A model generated the notes under the pieces. That model made no database searches. It saw nothing but the letters and a program-made list of their open reading frames with translations, and was not told the origin of the DNA. Shown in pieces: positions 1 through 8,894 of a DNA stretch of 64,000 nt. Within the stretch, counting starts at the first letter, position 1; each line of letters opens with the position of its first letter. Position numbers and translations under genes: made by a program. The DNA comes from Marinobacter denitrificans (GTDB lineage Bacteria; Pseudomonadota; Gammaproteobacteria; Pseudomonadales; Oleiphilaceae). The stretch covers positions 62,001 to 126,000 of the forward strand of contig NZ_VMHN01000010.1 in NCBI RefSeq assembly GCF_008795955.1, read 5' to 3'.

Positions 1-120
1 CGCTTCGATGGCCTCTTCCAGTGCCTTCAAAGACTCCAGCGTCCAGGTATTGGCTGGTGGATTATTGATAGTGATGATTGCGGTGTGATCGCGTTTTTCC
101 AGCTGAATCAATTCGCTCAT
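1..120 (-). CDS. Enoyl-CoA hydratase/isomerase, N-terminal 40 residues (cut by window edge)
   Basis: Only the first 40 codons are inside the window; the gene runs off the left edge. The start ATG at 120 follows an AAGGA ribosome site with 7-base spacing. The opening residues (MSELIQLEKRDHTAIITINN, then PPANT) are the typical first beta strands of a crotonase-fold acyl-CoA hydratase; the oxyanion-hole region is outside the window. It lies 34 bases downstream of the acyl-CoA dehydrogenase on the same strand and so is probably co-transcribed with mmsA and that gene. By context it would hydrate the branched enoyl-CoA made in valine breakdown. A 3-hydroxyisobutyryl-CoA hydrolase, also a crotonase, cannot be excluded. 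Confidence 0.8.
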   Translation of the reverse strand, partial: MSELIQLEKRDHTAIITINNPPANTWTLESLKALEEAIEA

Positions 121-154
121 GTGATATTCCTTTTTTAAGAGTGGCGTCGGCGAC

Positions 155-1321
155 TTATTGGATAGCCTCGGCAACACCTGGCTCAAGCAGCCGGCGAGCC
201 ACAATCAGCCTCATGATTTCGTTGGTGCCTTCCAGTATCTGATGCACCCGCAGGTCGCGCACATATCGCTCCAGCGGGTATTCGCGGATATAGCCGTAAC
301 CACCGTGTAGCTGCAGCGCGTCGTTGCATACCTCGAAGCAGGCGTCGGTGGCGAAGCGTTTGGCCATGGCGCAATGAAGGGTGGCTTCGTTGTCACCCTG
401 ATCCAGCCGGTAGGCGGCCAGGCGAACCATCTGCCGGGCAGCTACCAAATTGGTGGCCATGTCTGCCAGCTTGAACTGCAGCGCCTGAAAGCCCGCCAGG
501 GCCTGTCCGAACTGCTCCCGTTCGTGCATGTAGTTGCGGGCCCGAAGCAGGGCGGCATGGGCGCCGCCGATCGAGCAGGTCGCGATATTCAGGCGACCAC
601 CGTCCAGGCCTTTCATGGCAATCATGAAGCCCTGGCCTTCCTCGCCCAGCCGGTTATTGGCCGGCACGCGCACGTTCTCGAAGGTAATCTGGCGGGTAGG
701 CTGGCTGTTCCAGCCCATTTTCTCTTCGGCTTTACCGTAGTGGATGCCGTCACTGTCCGCCGGCACTACAAAGGCGCTGATGCCTTTCGGGCCGCTGTCC
801 GGCGCCCCGGTGCGGGCCATCACCACCAGCATCTGGGTGGCACCGGCACCGGAAATAAACACCTTGCTGCCGTTGAGCAGGTAGCTGTCGCCATCCCGGG
901 TGGCCTTGGTACGCAGGTTACCGGCGTCGGAGCCGGCACCCGGTTCGGTGAGGCAGTAAGAGCCCAACCATTCACCGCTGGCCATCCTCGGGGCAATCTG
1001 TTTCTGGATATCGGCGTTACCGAATTGCGCCACCATCCATGTCGCCATGTTGTGGATGGTGATATAGGCGCCCGTGGAAGGGCAGGCAGCCGCCAGCTCC
1101 TCCACGATCACGCTGGTATCCAGACGTGACAACCCCATGCCGCCCTGGGCTTCCGGGGTGTAGATACCACAGAAGCCCATTTCGCCCGCTTCGCGGATCA
1201 CTTCCACCGGGAACACATGGTCGGCATCCCATTTTGCCGCGTGGGGCGCCATGGCCTTTTCCGCGAAGGCTTTGGCGGCCTCGCGGAAGGCCAACTGATC
1301 TTCCGTCAGATCAAAGTTCAT
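155..1321 (-). CDS. Acyl-CoA dehydrogenase, isobutyryl-CoA dehydrogenase-like
   Basis: A 388-residue FAD-dependent acyl-CoA dehydrogenase of full family length. The family layout is clear: N-terminal helical domain, central beta domain with YCLTEPGAGSDAG (around residue 121), and C-terminal helical domain ending in the EGTNEIMR segment. The Glu near residue 364 aligns with the catalytic base of medium-chain and isobutyryl-CoA dehydrogenases. A GGAG site precedes the ATG. It begins 9 bases after the mmsA stop, so the two are probably co-transcribed. Next to mmsA and an enoyl-CoA hydratase, the likely reaction is isobutyryl-CoA to methacrylyl-CoA in valine catabolism, passing electrons to ETF. 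The substrate is inferred from context. Confidence 0.9.
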   Translation of the reverse strand: MNFDLTEDQLAFREAAKAFAEKAMAPHAAKWDADHVFPVEVIREAGEMGFCGIYTPEAQGGMGLSRLDTSVIVEELAAACPSTGAYITIHNMATWMVAQFGNADIQKQIAPRMASGEWLGSYCLTEPGAGSDAGNLRTKATRDGDSYLLNGSKVFISGAGATQMLVVMARTGAPDSGPKGISAFVVPADSDGIHYGKAEEKMGWNSQPTRQITFENVRVPANNRLGEEGQGFMIAMKGLDGGRLNIATCSIGGAHAALLRARNYMHEREQFGQALAGFQALQFKLADMATNLVAARQMVRLAAYRLDQGDNEATLHCAMAKRFATDACFEVCNDALQLHGGYGYIREYPLERYVRDLRVHQILEGTNEIMRLIVARRLLEPGVAEAIQ

Positions 1322-1330
1322 GGGTTCTCC

Positions 1331-2821
1331 TTACCGCATGCGGATGGAGAAATTGGTTTCCGCAACCGCGTCGCTGCTGAACCAACGAGCAGTAATAGTC
1401 TTGGTCTCGGTGTAAAACTTCACCGCCTGCTTGCCGTAAGCATGCTGGTCACCGTAGAAGGAGCCCTTCCAGCCAGTGAAGGAGAAGAACGGCAGGGGCA
1501 CCGGAATGGGTACGTTAATGCCTACCTGACCCACTTCGATCTCGTGCTGGTAGCGGCGTGCCGCACCACCGGAGCTGGTGAAGATGGAGGTGCCGTTGCC
1601 GTAGGGATTGTCGTTCACCAGGGCGATGGCGTCTGCCAGGGTATCCACTTCCATGCAGGACAGTACCGGGCCGAAGATTTCTTCCTTGTAGATGTCCATA
1701 TCCGGCTTGACGCCAGAGAACAGGGTGGGTCCAACCCAGTTGCCGTCCGGCAGGCCGTCAACGGTACAATTGCGACCGTCCAGCAACAGGTTGGCGCCTT
1801 CCTGCTCACCCCGGGTAATCAGTGATTCCACCCGCTCTTTCGCTTTCTGGCTGATGATCGGGCCGTAGCTGGCTGATTTGTCGTTCCAGGCGCCCGGTTT
1901 GACTGCGGCCAGGGCTTCCTTCACTTCCGGGATCCATTGCTGGGCCTCGCCCACAAAAACCGCTACGGAAATGGCCATGCAGCGCTGGCCCGCGGCGCCT
2001 ACGGAAGCACCAACCAGAGCTTTCACAACCTGATCCTTGTCCGCATCCGGCAGCACCACCATATGGTTCTTGGCACCGGCGAAACTCTGTACGCGTTTCA
2101 TGTTGCGGGTGCCGGTTTCGTAGATATAACGGCCAACGGGCACGGAGCCAACAAAAGAAACGGCCTTGATCGCCGGGTCGGTCAGCAGTACATCCACCTG
2201 CTCCTTGCCACCGTGTACCACCTGCAAGACGCCCTTCGGGGCACCGGCTTCCTCAAACAGTTCCGCCAGGCGCATCGGCGTCAGCGGGTCCTGCTCGGAC
2301 GGCTTGAGGATAAAGGTGTTACCGCAGGCGATGGCCATGGGGAACATCCACAGGGGGATCATAGCCGGGAAGTTGAACGGAGTGATGCCGGCGCAAACAC
2401 CCAGAGGCTGGGTGTAGGAATAGGTGTCGATTTCACGGGCCACGTTCTCGACGGTCTCGCCCATCATCAGGGAGGGGATGTTGGCCGCATGCTCGACAAC
2501 CTCGATACCGCGCCAGACATCGCCCTTGGCATCCTCGAAGGTCTTGCCGGTTTCGCTGGAGAGAATCTCGGCAATCTCATCGTGGTGTTCTTTCAGCAGC
2601 GCCTGGTAACGCATCATCACCCGTGCACGCTCGGAGACCGGGGTTTCTTTCCAGGCCTTGAACACCTCGCCGGCGTTTTCAATGGCACGACGCATTTCCG
2701 CATCGGTGGTGCAGGGCGCCTTGGCGATGACTTCGTTGGTGGCCGGATCGGTAACGTCAATCCACTGGTCGGTCTGGCTCTGTACAAACTCACCAGCGAT
2801 ATAAAGGGGTACGTTTTTCAT
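1331..2821 (-). CDS. mmsA: Methylmalonate-semialdehyde dehydrogenase (CoA-acylating)
   Basis: A 496-residue aldehyde dehydrogenase of the MmsA type, which turns methylmalonate semialdehyde into propionyl-CoA using NAD+ and CoA in valine (and thymine) breakdown. The usual features are present: GVCAGITPFNFPAMIPLWMF in the cofactor-binding half and the active-site segment GAAGQRCMAISVAV with the nucleophilic Cys. I chose the ATG at 2821, preceded by GGGAAC, because translation from there gives the standard family length; the frame stays open 48 codons further upstream without family similarity. It is the first gene of the mmsA / acyl-CoA dehydrogenase / hydratase set and is divergent from the AraC regulator, as in the Pseudomonas mmsR-mmsAB system. 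Confidence 0.93.
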   Translation of the reverse strand: MKNVPLYIAGEFVQSQTDQWIDVTDPATNEVIAKAPCTTDAEMRRAIENAGEVFKAWKETPVSERARVMMRYQALLKEHHDEIAEILSSETGKTFEDAKGDVWRGIEVVEHAANIPSLMMGETVENVAREIDTYSYTQPLGVCAGITPFNFPAMIPLWMFPMAIACGNTFILKPSEQDPLTPMRLAELFEEAGAPKGVLQVVHGGKEQVDVLLTDPAIKAVSFVGSVPVGRYIYETGTRNMKRVQSFAGAKNHMVVLPDADKDQVVKALVGASVGAAGQRCMAISVAVFVGEAQQWIPEVKEALAAVKPGAWNDKSASYGPIISQKAKERVESLITRGEQEGANLLLDGRNCTVDGLPDGNWVGPTLFSGVKPDMDIYKEEIFGPVLSCMEVDTLADAIALVNDNPYGNGTSIFTSSGGAARRYQHEIEVGQVGINVPIPVPLPFFSFTGWKGSFYGDQHAYGKQAVKFYTETKTITARWFSSDAVAETNFSIRMR

Positions 2822-2970
2822 AGCGATGTTCCCTGTCGTTGTTGTAGGTATCGGGGTCGTTGCCCTCAGGATGTCATCGATCCTAGCACAGCCCACTGTC
2901 GCTTCATGATTGACTAAGTTTCGACCATGATGGATTATCTTTCGATACATCAGGATTGCAGCCAACGATT
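2822..2970. promoter_or_regulatory. Divergent mmsA-mmsR control region
   Basis: These 149 bases separate the divergent starts of mmsA (minus) and its AraC-type regulator (plus). Promoters for both and the MmsR binding site should lie here by analogy with the Pseudomonas system. I cannot point to a confident -35/-10 pair or operator, so this entry marks location only. Confidence 0.45.
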
Positions 2971-3846
2971 ATGACCAGAACCTCCCAGTGGCCGGTGCCG
3001 CCAGACAGTATCCGTTATGTCATACCAGACCCGGTAATACGGAGCCTGTCGCGGCATCCCCTGACCCGGGATCTCTACCCCCTGGCCTTCGGCCACTACC
3101 GCCGCGCGGCGGGCCACCACATGCACCGCGAGCACCACAACGACGATCTTTTGATCCACTGCACGGAAGGGGAAGCTTACCTCAGTGTCGAAGACGAACC
3201 CTGCCTGGTCCGGGCCGGTGACCTGGTGCTGATTCCTGCCGGGGCCGCCCACCGCTACACGGCTGCCCCTGAGAACCCATGGACAATCCATTGGGTGCAC
3301 TATGCCGGCCCACTGGCGGAAAACTTCCGCGAACACATGGGGTTCAGCGACGACATCCGTATTCAGCACATTGGGCGACAGCCGAGGTTGCTGGTGGACT
3401 TCAACGGGTTGCTGTCGGTGCGGCAGACCGGTTTCCGCACCCCCGGCCTGGTCCATGTCGCCAATCGTTTGCGCCAGTTACTCGCAGCGGTTCCTCTGAG
3501 TGTCGGTGAGGCCGGCCATGCCCAGCAGCCGGATCTGGACATCATTCACAACTTCATGCGGGAACACCTGGACGAACGCATCACTCTCGGTCAGTTGGCG
3601 GACCTGACCGGTCTCTCTCCCGCCCATTTTGCCACCCGCTATCGGGCGCTCACCGGTGTTTCCCCAATACAGCATTTCCTGCATCTGAAAGTCGAGCAGG
3701 CCTGTCAGTTGCTGGACACCACCGACCACTCCTTCACCCAGATCAGCAATATGCTGGGCTATGACGACAACTATTATTTCTCGCGACTGTTCAAGAAAGT
3801 CATGGGCCAGTCCCCCACCGATTACCGGCACACCCACCGCCACTAG
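2971..3846 (+). CDS. mmsR: AraC-family transcriptional activator, MmsR-like
   Basis: A 291-residue AraC/XylS regulator. The N-terminal half is a cupin-like effector domain (HHMHREHHNDDLLIHCTEGE, then GDLVLIPAGAAHRY near residues 90-105). The C-terminal ~100 residues carry two helix-turn-helix motifs, the second being NMLGYDDNYYFSRLFKKVMG, the family signature. ATG 2971 is taken as start; an in-frame TTG at 2956 directly abuts AGGA and has no usable spacing. It is divergent from mmsA, the arrangement of MmsR, which activates the valine-catabolic mms genes in Pseudomonas. The inducer (3-hydroxyisobutyrate or a related acid) is inferred from that system. Confidence 0.85.
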   Translation: MTRTSQWPVPPDSIRYVIPDPVIRSLSRHPLTRDLYPLAFGHYRRAAGHHMHREHHNDDLLIHCTEGEAYLSVEDEPCLVRAGDLVLIPAGAAHRYTAAPENPWTIHWVHYAGPLAENFREHMGFSDDIRIQHIGRQPRLLVDFNGLLSVRQTGFRTPGLVHVANRLRQLLAAVPLSVGEAGHAQQPDLDIIHNFMREHLDERITLGQLADLTGLSPAHFATRYRALTGVSPIQHFLHLKVEQACQLLDTTDHSFTQISNMLGYDDNYYFSRLFKKVMGQSPTDYRHTHRH

Positions 3847-3957
3847 TCTTCATGATATTCCCTTAATAAAGCGGATTTACGGTTGAAAAACTGACTTGAA
3901 CCCGGAGTGAGTGCGTATGGCTTCGAACATCCATTGGCAAAGAAGGAAACACTGATC

Positions 3958-5013
3958 ATGGCGAACACCAAAGCTTACGCAGCCAAATCCGCAGACTCGA
4001 AGCTGGCCCCTTTCAGTTTTGACCGTCGCGAGCCGCGCCCGGACGATGTCTCCATCGAGATTGATTATTGCGGTGTGTGTCATACCGATATTCACTTCGC
4101 CCACAATGACTGGGGCATGACTGAGTTCCCGGTGGTGCCGGGACACGAGATCATCGGCAGGGTGACCGCAGTCGGCCCTGAGGTGAAGAGCTACAAGGTG
4201 GGTGACATGGTGGGTGTCGGCTGTATGGTGGACTCCTGTCGCAGCTGTTCGGCCTGTGAATCCGGCCTGGAGCAGTATTGCCTGGAAGGCATGACCGGCA
4301 CCTACAATGGCGTGGATCGCCACGACGGCTCCATCACCTACGGCGGCTATTCTGACAACGTGGTGGTCAGCGAACGCTTCGTGGTGAAGGTGCCGGAAAA
4401 ACTCGACCCTGCCTCTGCCGCCCCCATTCTGTGTGCTGGCATTACCACCTACTCCCCCCTTCGCCACTACGGCGTGAAGGCCGGCGACAAAGTCGGCGTA
4501 ATCGGCATGGGCGGTCTCGGCCATATGGGCGTGAAATTCGCCAAGGCCCTGGGCGCGGAAGTCACCATCTTTACCCGTTCCGAAGCCAAGGTTTCCGAGG
4601 CAAAGAAGCAGGGCGCAGACCATGTGGTCATCTCCACTGACGAAAAACAGATGGAAGCGGCCGCGGAGTCCTTCGACTTCATGCTGGACACGGTACCGGT
4701 ACAGCACGATCTCAACCCGTACCTGAACTGCCTGAAATACGATGGCTCTCACATCCTGGTTGGCCTGCTGGAACCTGTCGACCCTGCACTGCAGGCCGGC
4801 GCCCTGGTAATGAAACGCCGGGTGCTGGGTGGCTCGCTGATCGGCGGCATGCCGGAAACCCAGGAAGTGCTGGATTTCTGCGCCGAGCACGGCATTACCT
4901 GCGATGTTGAGATGCTCGATATCAAAAACATCAACGAAGCCTACGAGCGCATGAAGAAAGGCGACGTGAAGTACCGCTTCGTAATCGACATGAAAACCCT
5001 CAAAGCCGCCTGA
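3958..5013 (+). CDS. Zinc-dependent NAD(P) alcohol dehydrogenase, YahK/cinnamyl-alcohol type
   Basis: A 351-residue medium-chain dehydrogenase. Catalytic zinc ligands are visible as Cys41 and His63-Glu64, with the structural-zinc Cys cluster at 94, 97, 100 and 108. The Rossmann glycine motif is VIGMGGLGHMGVKFAKALGA. The best matches to this pattern are YahK/AdhC-type broad-specificity aldehyde reductases, usually NADPH-linked. ATG 3958 is preceded by AAGGAA; an upstream in-frame GTG at 3907 lacks family similarity. It stands alone between mmsR and a terminator-like hairpin. A role in interconverting aldehydes and alcohols from branched-chain or hydrocarbon metabolism is only an inference. Confidence 0.88.
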   Translation: MANTKAYAAKSADSKLAPFSFDRREPRPDDVSIEIDYCGVCHTDIHFAHNDWGMTEFPVVPGHEIIGRVTAVGPEVKSYKVGDMVGVGCMVDSCRSCSACESGLEQYCLEGMTGTYNGVDRHDGSITYGGYSDNVVVSERFVVKVPEKLDPASAAPILCAGITTYSPLRHYGVKAGDKVGVIGMGGLGHMGVKFAKALGAEVTIFTRSEAKVSEAKKQGADHVVISTDEKQMEAAAESFDFMLDTVPVQHDLNPYLNCLKYDGSHILVGLLEPVDPALQAGALVMKRRVLGGSLIGGMPETQEVLDFCAEHGITCDVEMLDIKNINEAYERMKKGDVKYRFVIDMKTLKAA

Positions 5014-5021
5014 CCAGACAG

Positions 5022-5042
5022 GCCGCCAGCCACACTGGCGGC
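5022..5042 (+). terminator. Hairpin after the alcohol dehydrogenase
   Basis: A perfect 8-bp stem, GCCGCCAG / CTGGCGGC, with a 5-base loop starts 8 bases after the stop codon. The following bases are only weakly T-rich (TTGCC), so termination strength is uncertain. Confidence 0.5.
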
Positions 5043-5135
5043 TTGCCTACCCGGCCTGGTGTCGTTATCTTGCAGAGTACACAGTAGTAACTCCGGTTGT
5101 CAGACCCGATAACAATAACCACCAGGAGGCCCCCT

Positions 5136-5942
5136 GTGACACGCCCGCCCGTTTACACCGAAACCACTGGTGCGGTGGTTACCATTGTTTTGAACCGACC
5201 CGATAAACGTAACGCCGTTGACCGCATAACCGCCAATGCCCTGCGCCAGGCCTTCACCGATTTTGAACGGAACGATGAGCTGAAAGTGGCCGTGCTTTGG
5301 GGCGAAGGGGGCAACTTCTGCGCGGGTGCCGACCTGGAAGCCGTTGGCGACCCGGAACGGCGCAACGATATTGAAGCAACGGGCACCGCTGCCGGGCCCA
5401 TGGGCCCGTCCCGCATGGAACTGTCGAAACCCGTGATTGCTGCGGTGGCCGGATATGCAGTTGCCGGCGGCCTGGAACTGGCACTGATGTGCGACCTGAG
5501 AGTGGCGGAGAAAACCGCAACATTCGGTGTATTCTGTCGGCGCTGGGGAGTACCGCTGATTGACGGCGGCACGGTGCGCCTGCCCAGGATCGTCGGCCAC
5601 GGTAATGCGATGGACATGATCCTCACCGGACGGCCGGTCAACGCCGATGAAGCCAAAACTATGGGGCTGGCGAACCGGATAGTGCCCGATGGCCAGGCGC
5701 GACCTGCCGCGGAAGCTCTGGCGGCAGACATTGCCAGCTTTCCCCAGAAGTGCTTGCGTGCCGATCGGCGGTCCGCCATTCACCAATGGGATATGAAACT
5801 GTCCGACGCCCTGGTTGCAGAAGGCGCCGGGGGCTATCCTGTGGTATTTGAAGAAGCTATCGAAGGTGCCGGCCGGTTTGCCGGCGGCGCCGGACGCCAC
5901 GGAGCTTTCAATAAACCCGACAAACCCGGCGAGCCTTCATGA
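5136..5942 (+). CDS. Enoyl-CoA hydratase/isomerase family protein (crotonase)
   Basis: A 268-residue crotonase-fold protein. The oxyanion-hole regions are GGNFCAGADLEAV and AAVAGYAVAGGLELALMCDL. The downstream catalytic loop reads GVFCRRWGVPLIDGGTVRLP: a Glu seen in classic hydratases is replaced here, and an Asp lies nearby, so true hydratase activity is not certain; the pattern is common in crotonase-family proteins annotated as hydratases in Pseudomonas and Marinobacter. GTG 5136 is chosen because AGGAGG sits 6 bases upstream; an upstream TTG at 5097 lacks a ribosome site. Its stop overlaps the next gene by 4 bases (ATGA), so the two are translationally coupled. Confidence 0.85.
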   Translation: MTRPPVYTETTGAVVTIVLNRPDKRNAVDRITANALRQAFTDFERNDELKVAVLWGEGGNFCAGADLEAVGDPERRNDIEATGTAAGPMGPSRMELSKPVIAAVAGYAVAGGLELALMCDLRVAEKTATFGVFCRRWGVPLIDGGTVRLPRIVGHGNAMDMILTGRPVNADEAKTMGLANRIVPDGQARPAAEALAADIASFPQKCLRADRRSAIHQWDMKLSDALVAEGAGGYPVVFEEAIEGAGRFAGGAGRHGAFNKPDKPGEPS

Positions 5943-6568
5943 GACTGGTCTGCATATCGGATACCCACAGCATGCACCGCCAGGTGCAGGTGCCGGACGG
6001 CGACATACTGATCCACTCCGGCGACTGCCTGGGCGTAGGCACCCTGGAGGAGCTGGAAGACCTGGATAACTGGTTCTCCGAACAGCCACACCGCCACAAG
6101 ATCCTGATTGCCGGAAACCACGACTGGTGCCTGCAGGATGAGCCGGCAGAGGCTGAGCCCCTGATCCGGAATGCTATTTACCTGCGGGACAGTGGCACTG
6201 AAATCGAGGGCCTGAAGTTCTGGGGCAGCCCCTGGACCCCGGTATTTTTCGACTGGGCGTTCAACCTTTCACGCGGCCCGGCCATTGCCGAGCGATGGGC
6301 ACAGATTCCTGACGATACCGATGTCCTGATCACCCACGGTCCGCCAGCAGGCATTCTCGACCAGGTGATCACAGACACGCACTCCCAGTCGGTCGGATGC
6401 GACGACCTGACCCGGGAACTGGAACGGCTGCGGCTGAAGATGCATGTGTTCGGACACATTCACGAAAGCCACGGCCAGCAAAACCGGGATAACTGCCTGT
6501 TCGTGAATGCCAGCACCTGCAATGAAAGCTTCAGGCCACTGAATCCACCTGTGGTGGTGGATCTCTGA
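5939..6568 (+). CDS. Calcineurin-like metallophosphoesterase (MPPED-like)
   Basis: A 209-residue phosphoesterase with the full metal-binding set: SDTHS (Asp8, His10), HSGDC (around residue 29), AGNHDW (around 60), THGPP (around 134) and GHIHESHG (around 176). The compact arrangement resembles the MPPED1/2 group of metallophosphatases, which are cytosolic and hydrolyse cyclic nucleotides or phosphodiesters in the characterised cases. The start overlaps the preceding crotonase gene by 4 bases, but a functional link between the two is not evident. The substrate is unknown. Confidence 0.87.
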   Translation: MRLVCISDTHSMHRQVQVPDGDILIHSGDCLGVGTLEELEDLDNWFSEQPHRHKILIAGNHDWCLQDEPAEAEPLIRNAIYLRDSGTEIEGLKFWGSPWTPVFFDWAFNLSRGPAIAERWAQIPDDTDVLITHGPPAGILDQVITDTHSQSVGCDDLTRELERLRLKMHVFGHIHESHGQQNRDNCLFVNASTCNESFRPLNPPVVVDL

Positions 6569-6578
6569 GCCGGCGAAC

Positions 6579-7118
6579 TCAGCGGTCTGCTACTACCTGG
6601 TCAATGGCCCTGCGAAGTTCAGAGGCGTCCGGTTTTACACGGCTGGGAAACACCTCTACAACCTCGCCCCGGGCATTCAGCACATACTTGTGGAAATTCC
6701 AGCGTGGCTGGCTGCTCTGACTGTTGATGGCCTGGAATACCGGATTGGCATCGCTCCCGGTGACCGATGTGGGTGCAATCATGGTAAAACTGACGCCAAA
6801 ATTAACGAAACAGACGTTGGCAGCCTCTTCCTCAGTCGCTGCCTCCTGGCGGAAATCGTCACTGGCGAAGCCAACCACCACCAGGTCCTTGTCGCGGTAT
6901 TCCTGGTGGAGGGCTTCCAGCCCCTCGAACTGACCGGTGTAGCCACAGCGGCTGGCAGTGTTGACCACCAGCATGGGCTTTCCTGCGGCCAGGTCGCAAA
7001 GGTTGACGGAATCTGACGAGTGCAGCTTGCGAAATTCATGATTGAGGAAGGCCGGGCACTCGGCCGCCATCACCGATGCTGAGGTCAACGTGAAAATCAC
7101 GGCAATCAGGGCTCGCAT
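6579..7118 (-). CDS. Glutathione peroxidase family protein, exported
   Basis: A 179-residue thiol peroxidase with an N-terminal signal peptide (MRALIAVIFTLTSASVMAA), so probably periplasmic. The peroxidatic residue is Cys58 in NTASRCGYTGQF, a cysteine and not selenocysteine; the WNFHKY motif near the C-terminus completes the active site. ATG 7118 has a GGAG site 8 bases upstream; a frame extension to 7145 would spoil the signal peptide. It is convergent with the metallophosphoesterase, 10 bases apart. It would reduce hydroperoxides using thioredoxin-like or glutathione donors; which donor is unknown. Confidence 0.9.
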   Translation of the reverse strand: MRALIAVIFTLTSASVMAAECPAFLNHEFRKLHSSDSVNLCDLAAGKPMLVVNTASRCGYTGQFEGLEALHQEYRDKDLVVVGFASDDFRQEAATEEEAANVCFVNFGVSFTMIAPTSVTGSDANPVFQAINSQSSQPRWNFHKYVLNARGEVVEVFPSRVKPDASELRRAIDQVVADR

Positions 7119-7187
7119 ATCGGCTTCTCCATAAGGCATCATCAAAGATTATCCCTTATTTACGACCTGGCCAACCAAACGGTTTCC

Positions 7188-8894
7188 ATGACGCCCGCAC
7201 CAACCCCACACTCAACGGTCCCCGGCACTGCTGACCTGGACAATCCACTGTATTATCTCGAAAACTTCGAGACCGTAGTGCGTTGGGTCCGGCGGCACCA
7301 CAGTGACCTGCTGACGACTGAGGAAACCAGAGAGATTGACAACCTGCTGGCTCTGAAGAAACCGGCACGGGCACTCCTCGCCCGTATGGTGATGCGCAGC
7401 GGCGAGCTGTTCCGGGTGGAAAAGCTCAACTACCCGGAACTGGGCGAACCGGTGGCAAAGGCAGCGGAATCCCTGGCGCATGCTGGCTGGATTGACGAAA
7501 ACCCGGACCTCTCGCTTGAGGACCTCTTTCGCCTGTTCACCCTGGCCGAGCTGCGCCCGGCCCTTGCGGACAAGATCTCCGCCGCCGGATTACCGGCCAG
7601 GGCGGCCAAGGGGCTGCTGAAAGATGCGCTTATTCCGCTGCACCCCGATCTAGCGCCTGTGGCCCATTGGCTACCAGGCACCTCCACCCGCGTGATCCGT
7701 CTCAACCACATGCCTCTGTTCGATCGCCTGCGGTTGATGTTTTTTGGCAACCTGCGCCAGAGCTGGTCGGATTTTGTGCTGGTGGAACTGGGGCACCAAC
7801 AGTACGAACAGGTCCCGCTTTCCACTGAATCCCGGGCATTCAACGAGCGTGACCATGTCGACAGCTACCTCGTGATGCACCACTGCCGGGAACGGCTGGA
7901 CCGGGGCGAGGGGCCAGAAATTGTCTGGAAGAGCGTACCGGCGGTCTCCGATAACACCTGGCTGGAAAGCCGGCGCGGCCGCTTATTGTTCGAACTGGGT
8001 AAACTGGCAGAGCGTGACGGTGATAAAGAGCTTGCCCTGACCGCCTATGAGCAGAGCGGCCACCGTGAAGCCCGCCTGCGGCAATTGCGCCTGCTGGAGC
8101 GGCTGAAGCGATACCGCGAAGCCTGGGAGTTGGCCAGCGCCGCCGGTGAGGAACCCAGGTTCGGCGCAGAAGAACGGGGCCTTGAACGCATACTGACACG
8201 GCTGGCGAAAAAGCTGGGAGAAACGGCACCCCCACCGCCCCGGCGACCGGTACTCACAGCCTTTACCCTGGAGCTGGATAACCCGGAGGGACACTCGGTT
8301 GAATGGGTGGCGATGGAACACCTGTCGACACAGGAAGCCCCGACCGCCTATGTGGAAAATACACTGATCAACGGCCTGTTTGGCCTGCTGTGCTGGCCTG
8401 CCCTGTTTGCCCCCGTGCCCGGCGCCTTCTTTCACCCCTTCCACACCGGGCCGGTGGACCTGTACCGGGAAGATTTTGTAGCCCAGCGGCAAGCGCTTTT
8501 TGACGATTGTCTGAGCAGCCTGGCCAGCGGCGATTATAAAGCCTGCATCCGCAACACCTGGCGCCAGAAACAGGGCGTTGCCTCGCCCTTCGTGATCTGG
8601 CCAGTGCTATCGGAGCAGATACTGGACCTGGCACTTGAATGCATTCCAGCCCGCCACCTGGAGCTGATGTTCCGGCGCCTGCTGGACAATTTGCGGGAAC
8701 ACCGCAGCGGGTTCCCTGATCTGATCCGCTTCCATCCTGGCCATACCGACCCGAACGGCCGCTATGAGATGATCGAAGTGAAAGGCCCCGGCGATCGACT
8801 GCAGGATCACCAGACCCGCTGGCTCGAGTTCTGCGTGGACCACGGCATTCCCGTCTCCGTCTGCTATGTTCGCTGGAACGGGGCGGAGAAATGA
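7188..8894 (+). CDS. FAN1-type VRR-NUC structure-specific nuclease
   Basis: A 568-residue homologue of Fanconi-associated nuclease 1. It has an N-terminal helical/SAP-like part (about residues 100-150), a middle TPR-like helical region (about 230-330) and a C-terminal VRR-NUC domain. Nuclease residues are readable as PD at 510-511 and Glu530-Val-Lys532, followed by DHQTRWLE with Gln542; the spacing and length match Pseudomonas FAN1, which cuts 5' flaps and unhooks interstrand crosslinks. The last 4 bases overlap the next gene, an XPD/DinG-like helicase carrying its own nuclease domain, which suggests that the two act on the same DNA substrate. Start ATG 7188 is the only good choice. Confidence 0.93.
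   Translation: MTPAPTPHSTVPGTADLDNPLYYLENFETVVRWVRRHHSDLLTTEETREIDNLLALKKPARALLARMVMRSGELFRVEKLNYPELGEPVAKAAESLAHAGWIDENPDLSLEDLFRLFTLAELRPALADKISAAGLPARAAKGLLKDALIPLHPDLAPVAHWLPGTSTRVIRLNHMPLFDRLRLMFFGNLRQSWSDFVLVELGHQQYEQVPLSTESRAFNERDHVDSYLVMHHCRERLDRGEGPEIVWKSVPAVSDNTWLESRRGRLLFELGKLAERDGDKELALTAYEQSGHREARLRQLRLLERLKRYREAWELASAAGEEPRFGAEERGLERILTRLAKKLGETAPPPPRRPVLTAFTLELDNPEGHSVEWVAMEHLSTQEAPTAYVENTLINGLFGLLCWPALFAPVPGAFFHPFHTGPVDLYREDFVAQRQALFDDCLSSLASGDYKACIRNTWRQKQGVASPFVIWPVLSEQILDLALECIPARHLELMFRRLLDNLREHRSGFPDLIRFHPGHTDPNGRYEMIEVKGPGDRLQDHQTRWLEFCVDHGIPVSVCYVRWNGAEK

Noticed and set aside
374..1129. Long plus-strand reading frame (251 codons)
   Set aside because: It is antisense to the well-supported acyl-CoA dehydrogenase gene, has no family motifs and is His/Gly/Arg-rich as expected for a shadow in GC-rich DNA.
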